DNA of 64,000 nucleotides. Source: Ciona intestinalis. Taxonomy: Eukaryota; Chordata; Ascidiacea; Phlebobranchia; Cionidae. A model generated the notes under the pieces. That model was given only the letters and a program-made list of their open reading frames with translations, ran no database searches and was not told the origin of the DNA. The stretch spans positions 1,525,479 to 1,589,478 of the forward strand of contig NC_020169.2 of the NCBI RefSeq assembly GCF_000224145.3, written 5' to 3'. Both the position numbers and the translations under genes were made by a program. Below, piece after piece: positions 61,001 through 64,000 of this stretch. Within the stretch, counting starts at the first letter, position 1. Every line of letters starts with the position of its first letter.

Positions 61001-63436
61001 CAAATTTACTCCACCACCCCAAGCCTTACACAGTAATAGTTATCCTCTGTATGTAATATCTTCCATAGATTACAACAACATCTTTAAATTCATGAACCGT
61101 ATGTTGGGAATGGAGGTTGAACATCAGAACGGATTATTTCTGTTCTTCACTCAAACTTTAAATGCAATTGTACAAGATGCAAAAAGATCTGGACAATTTG
61201 ATCAGGGCATTGTTGGTAAGTTGTACTATTTTTACAAACGTTTATGATTTTTTGGTTATATGTAAAATTGTTAGAAACTATTTTTACAAACCAAACGAAT
61301 TTGTGTTTTCACTGGTTTTAATTTTTTTAAGCCTTTTGAACATTTAAGTTTTTTTCATAGAATTGGGTTATGTTTAAAATGATGTAAAATTAGCTGTGAA
61401 AACTATGTGATCTCAATAAAACTGTAATACCTTAATGTGTGCTTTGTGTGATATGGGCAATGGCTGTTTTTGTTTACCTAAGTTTCATTTATACAAAAAA
61501 CATTACTTTATCCTGGCTTATTTGCCAGAATGTTTTAGTCATAAAAGAAAGAAATAAAAAAACTTGTTAAAAACTCCACATTCCAACTTTTTCACAGATC
61601 TTGGAGCCGAGAACCAAATCGTTGAAGTCTTGAAGACCAAAGAGTTCCCGATAATGTGTGGTGGTCGTGTCTCGCTTCAATCCGTGCAAATAGAACGTGG
61701 TATATCGTGGGTGGATGCGTTGCGTATATTCGAAGATGGCTCGATTGGAAGCAGCAGTGGTTTCTATGTAACTTTAACTGTGAGTTTTTAATGTTTTTGT
61801 TGTTTTTTTTTAACTGCAGCAAGCTAAAAGGGTTGTATTCTAGCTGTCATTGCTAATAATATGTTATAAAGTGCTAAAAAAATCTTGTAAATACTCTCAT
61901 TTGTATCTTTAAAACATTATTTCCGTTACCTAACTTTAATTTGATAAAAAAAATAAACTTAAGTTTTTTGATCAATAAAGAAAAAAATATGTTTTACCTT
62001 GTTTAACCCTTTTTAAAAGCTTACAATCAAACTACATTTAAAGTTCTGTTTCTAAATAAACTGTATATAAACAAAACATCCCACAGCAAAGAAATGGAAA
62101 GCACATGGTCATTTTGATCATTGAATCAACGTCTCAGCGCCATCGAGGGCCGGCGACTTTCGTTGTGTATCGTCCTAACACAGGGAAGCAAGTACGCAAG
62201 GAGACATTGGAGGATTTAAAGAAGAAATACAAGCGAGTTGAAAGCGATGAAGCAGAAGTTTGGTGGTGTAAACATCACGAGGCTTCATTAGATCAATGCA
62301 GTCACAGATTTTGGTGAAACCATTTGACCATTTTTTTTAGTCCGTTTCTTTTCAAATTCTTTCAAAATGTTTTAAAATACTGGTTTTTGCTGTTTATGCA
62401 CTTCTCATTTTTATGCTTTTTTCATTTTCTAAAAAAAATGGTATGTTTTTCTTTTTAAAAATTACTCTCGATTGTTTAAACATTTTTAAAATACTAGCTC
62501 ATGCTATATTATTCACTTTTTATTTTGTATGCATTTTTTTTTTCCGAAAAAAGTCTAATCAATTTAGTTTTAATTTATATCATCAACTTCCCATATAGGC
62601 AAGGCTCTTGTAGCAAAGGCAACAGTTTGTGTCACATTGGTAAACGGCGTCGTATGTACCACGTTCTAGCAGGATCAGTACTCGCTGTGTGGCGTACAGT
62701 AGAAGAAGTTCTTTTAATGGAAGGGGGGTCTAAATATAAAATGCAAGTTGTAAGGTTGAAAACTCAAGAAGGAAATCGTATTGTTGGTGAGTCTAACTTA
62801 ATAATGATAGTAAGCAAATAATAAGATGCAAAAATATTACTTTCTGCGTTTTTTCGAATATATATATAGTAGGGTAAGGGGTAATTGGGGCACCTTTTTA
62901 TTCTATTTTCTCCTCCTATTTGGTAGTAAACAAAAACATTCAAAGAATTATAAAACGGTATCCTCAACTACTCTCACAGACAGTTGATAATTGTTTAAAA
63001 CACAATCAGGATATTTTAATTTTGTGCTAAAGTTGTCCCGTCTTCCCCCACCCTACTATATCAATTTTGTTTATACTATATTGAACTATTTTTGTTGGCA
63101 TTTAGTATTAGTTAATAGGCCAACTTAAGCCTCAATTCATTGGCAGATCTCACTTGTATGGAATTTCCTAATATTTGCCGTTTTAAAAAATCGTATAAAC
63201 ATATTTCTTTTTTTATCTCAGGTGTTCTTATTCCTACCATTTGCGTCACTAGCCTAATGGCTGCACTCAATCGTGAAGCTGAGTCTATACCAATATCAAA
63301 TAACGTGGTACAAAACTTCCCGCAGCAGTTAAACGAATTTTCAAGCGACGATTCAGATGATTATGAGGACGTTGAACCTGATGAAATGTTGTCTAGCGTA
63401 CTTGCTCCTAAAAGCAATGTAGTTTGGCAACTGTGA
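46025..63436 (+). CDS. sbno1: Strawberry notch homologue (SBNO1-like)
   Basis: 29 exons, 1575 residues, all phases consistent: 46025-46195, 46621-46825, 47097-47719, 48119-48197, 48293-48354, 48733-48829, 49298-49507, 50099-50183, 50694-50784, 51150-51311, 51988-52100, 52448-52562, 53067-53234, 53844-53978, 54324-54469, 55707-55860, 56232-56406, 56882-57070, 57591-57751, 58448-58558, 58893-59049, 59198-59310, 59910-60081, 60469-60543, 61069-61215, 61598-61779, 62087-62313, 62599-62786, 63222-63436. A Ser/Thr/Pro-rich N-terminus precedes the helicase-like region. Walker A is [11 protein letters not shown] (483-493), the DExH box is DECH (599-602), then [30 protein letters not shown] and the C-terminal block [20 protein letters not shown]. 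An acidic/basic low-complexity insert (exons 17-18) separates the lobes, and the tail is acidic. The family are nuclear regulators linked to Notch and chromatin. AATAAA is at 63926-63931. The match to human SBNO1 is strong throughout. Confidence 0.95.
47779..47961 (-). mobile_element. MITE copy in SBNO1 intron 3
   Basis: It starts CAGTAGGGTTGGGGAAGACA after TA and ends CATTCTCCCCCACCCTACTA. The interior is reversed (CCTGATCGTGTTTTAAACAA). It lies 59 bases after exon 3. Confidence 0.85.
48368..48394 (+). repeat. (TA)n microsatellite
   Basis: A short TA repeat in SBNO1 intron 5, directly after a donor site. Confidence 0.7.
49715..49935 (+). repeat. (TA)n-rich tract
   Basis: Several TA runs, the longest at about 49846-49873, with intervening ATATAT-rich sequence, in SBNO1 intron 7. 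Confidence 0.8.
50219..50406 (+). mobile_element. MITE copy in SBNO1 intron 8
   Basis: It starts GGGGTGGGGGAAGATGGGAC directly after GATAT and ends CATCTTCCTCCACCCTACTA. The sense interior has AATTATAAAACCGTATCCTC. It lies about 35 bases downstream of exon 8. Confidence 0.82.
50990..51145 (+). repeat. Short tandem repeat next to SBNO1 exon 10
   Basis: About six imperfect units of 21-24 bp (TTATTGAAAATTTTCTGTAA type) end a few bases before the acceptor at 51149. Confidence 0.75.
52143..52345 (+). mobile_element. SINE fragment in SBNO1 intron 11
   Basis: CATTGTGGGCGTATGTATCT and TTGGGTAGACTTTAACAG, then TTGTAACTTGTAAGCTGCAT, match in order the middle and tail of the SINE at 500-830. The tRNA-like head is missing, so it is 5'-truncated. 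Confidence 0.6.
52630..52745 (+). repeat. TTTAGTAATAA tandem repeat
   Basis: Irregular 11-15-bp units built on TTTAGTAATA, in SBNO1 intron 12. Confidence 0.7.
53365..53545 (-). mobile_element. tRNA-derived SINE, second family
   Basis: On the minus strand there is an A box TGGCTCAATGG followed by TTTAGGCGCC and a B box GGTTCAACGATC, then a spacer with GGGCGTGGGGGAATGGGCC. The spacer differs from the other SINEs here, so it is probably a separate family. It lies in SBNO1 intron 13. Confidence 0.55.
55974..56159 (-). mobile_element. MITE copy in SBNO1 intron 16
   Basis: The left end is worn (TTGGGGGGGAATATGGCTCA). The right end is intact (CATCTTCCCCCACCCTACTA). The interior is reversed. Confidence 0.78.
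59572..59763 (+). mobile_element. MITE copy in SBNO1 intron 22
   Basis: It starts TAGTGGTGTGGGGGAAGATG after TA and ends CATCTTTCCCCACCCTATTA. 192 bp, sense orientation. Confidence 0.85.
60685..60738 (+). repeat. Short TATAGAAATT tandem repeat
   Basis: Four imperfect units of 10-13 bp (TATAGAAATT) in SBNO1 intron 24. Confidence 0.7.
62867..63058 (+). mobile_element. MITE copy in SBNO1 intron 28
   Basis: It starts TAGTAGGGTAAGGGGTAATT after TA and ends GTCTTCCCCCACCCTACTA. 192 bp, sense orientation. The left arm has diverged more than the right. Confidence 0.83.
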
Positions 63437-64000
63437 CCTAAACATCTTTTTTTGTCACAATTGGTATAAATCACTTTTCAACAGTCTTAAGAATTTTGAA
63501 GCAACTTGCAGTTTTGAGTTAAATTTACTTGAGGTTTATATTGGAGATTGTTGCTCGGACGATTTTACCTTTTTTTCAAAGTTCCGCTGCCATTTTCGCT
63601 TTGTTTTCTTTAATTTTGAGCAAACCTATATTGTTTAGGTTGTAGTGCATATGGGGACTCCCACATCGCCACAAGCCTTTTCTGTTTGTTTAATTCGAGT
63701 TTTTTTTTGATTAACCGTTTCTTTGACGGTACTAAGTGTGTCTGGTGTTACGGTGGTGGACCTTCACGGAAGTAAGTGCCTGGTCGTTTATGAGCGGTTT
63801 ATTTAGACCACACATTGATCCTCGCATACCTTGCGTGTTAGTCTGATATTTGCGCACAAATCTGCTGAAGAAATTGTCAAATCCACTGTTGAGCATTACG
63901 CTACTTTTAGGTGTTGATTCGCCTGAATAAACCAGATACTGTCTGGTTTAACTTGAGGAAACTTTTTATCAAGTAAGCCTGTTAAAGTAATAGAATAAAT
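63437..64000 (+). other. SBNO1 3' region
   Basis: Presumed 3' UTR. AATAAA occurs at 63926-63931 and again at 63994-63999. No further gene begins before the window ends. Confidence 0.6.

Noticed and set aside
1-64000. Retrovirus-like, LTR or LINE elements
   Set aside because: No reverse transcriptase, gag or integrase motifs and no long terminal repeats were seen on either strand.

Overview
The window looks like nuclear DNA of a tunicate, most likely a Ciona sea squirt. The DNA is AT-rich and the genes are split by short to medium GT-AG introns. The proteins are animal (ADAMTS-like, strawberry notch, unkempt, fucose-1-phosphate guanylyltransferase). About twenty copies of a ~193-bp TA-flanked MITE with TAGTAGGGTGGGGGAAGATG ends are scattered through introns and spacers; from memory this resembles the Ciona MITE Cimi-1, but I could not check it.

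Layout. 1-2133: spacer with MITE and SINE copies. 2134-4593 (-): unkempt-type protein with six CCCH zinc fingers. 4594-5764: divergent promoter region. 5765-9816 (+): membrane-anchored RGLG/copine-type vWA protein; its first intron holds a hAT-like element nested inside a MITE. 11871-13762 (+): mitochondrial inner membrane peptidase IMMP1L, three exons, SINEs in intron 1. 13763-18700: MITE-rich spacer with one unexplained coding-like patch. 18701-31393 (+): ADAMTSL5-like secreted protein (TSP1, cysteine-rich, spacer, Thr-rich linker, NTR), 13 exons. 33098-37734 (+): FPGT, 6 exons. 37735-39807: MITE-rich spacer. 39808-43517 (-): secreted IGFBP-domain protein with a basic cysteine-rich tail, 2 exons. 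43518-46024: divergent promoter region. 46025-63436 (+): strawberry notch homologue (SBNO1-like), 29 exons, followed by its 3' region.

Exon boundaries were set by hand from GT-AG sites and reading-phase continuity. In all seven genes the phases close exactly from start codon to stop codon. The genes look like ordinary single-copy animal genes with no operon-like tight spacing. One biochemical link stands out. FPGT makes GDP-fucose, and the co-oriented gene just upstream encodes a TSP1 protein carrying the CSRSCGG O-fucosylation consensus, whose modifying enzyme uses GDP-fucose. I found no clear new multi-gene system. The most unusual items are the RING-less membrane-anchored RGLG-like protein, the unkempt homologue with no visible RING, the MITE that starts two bases after a stop codon, and the nested transposon carrying a 23-bp CACGT minisatellite.
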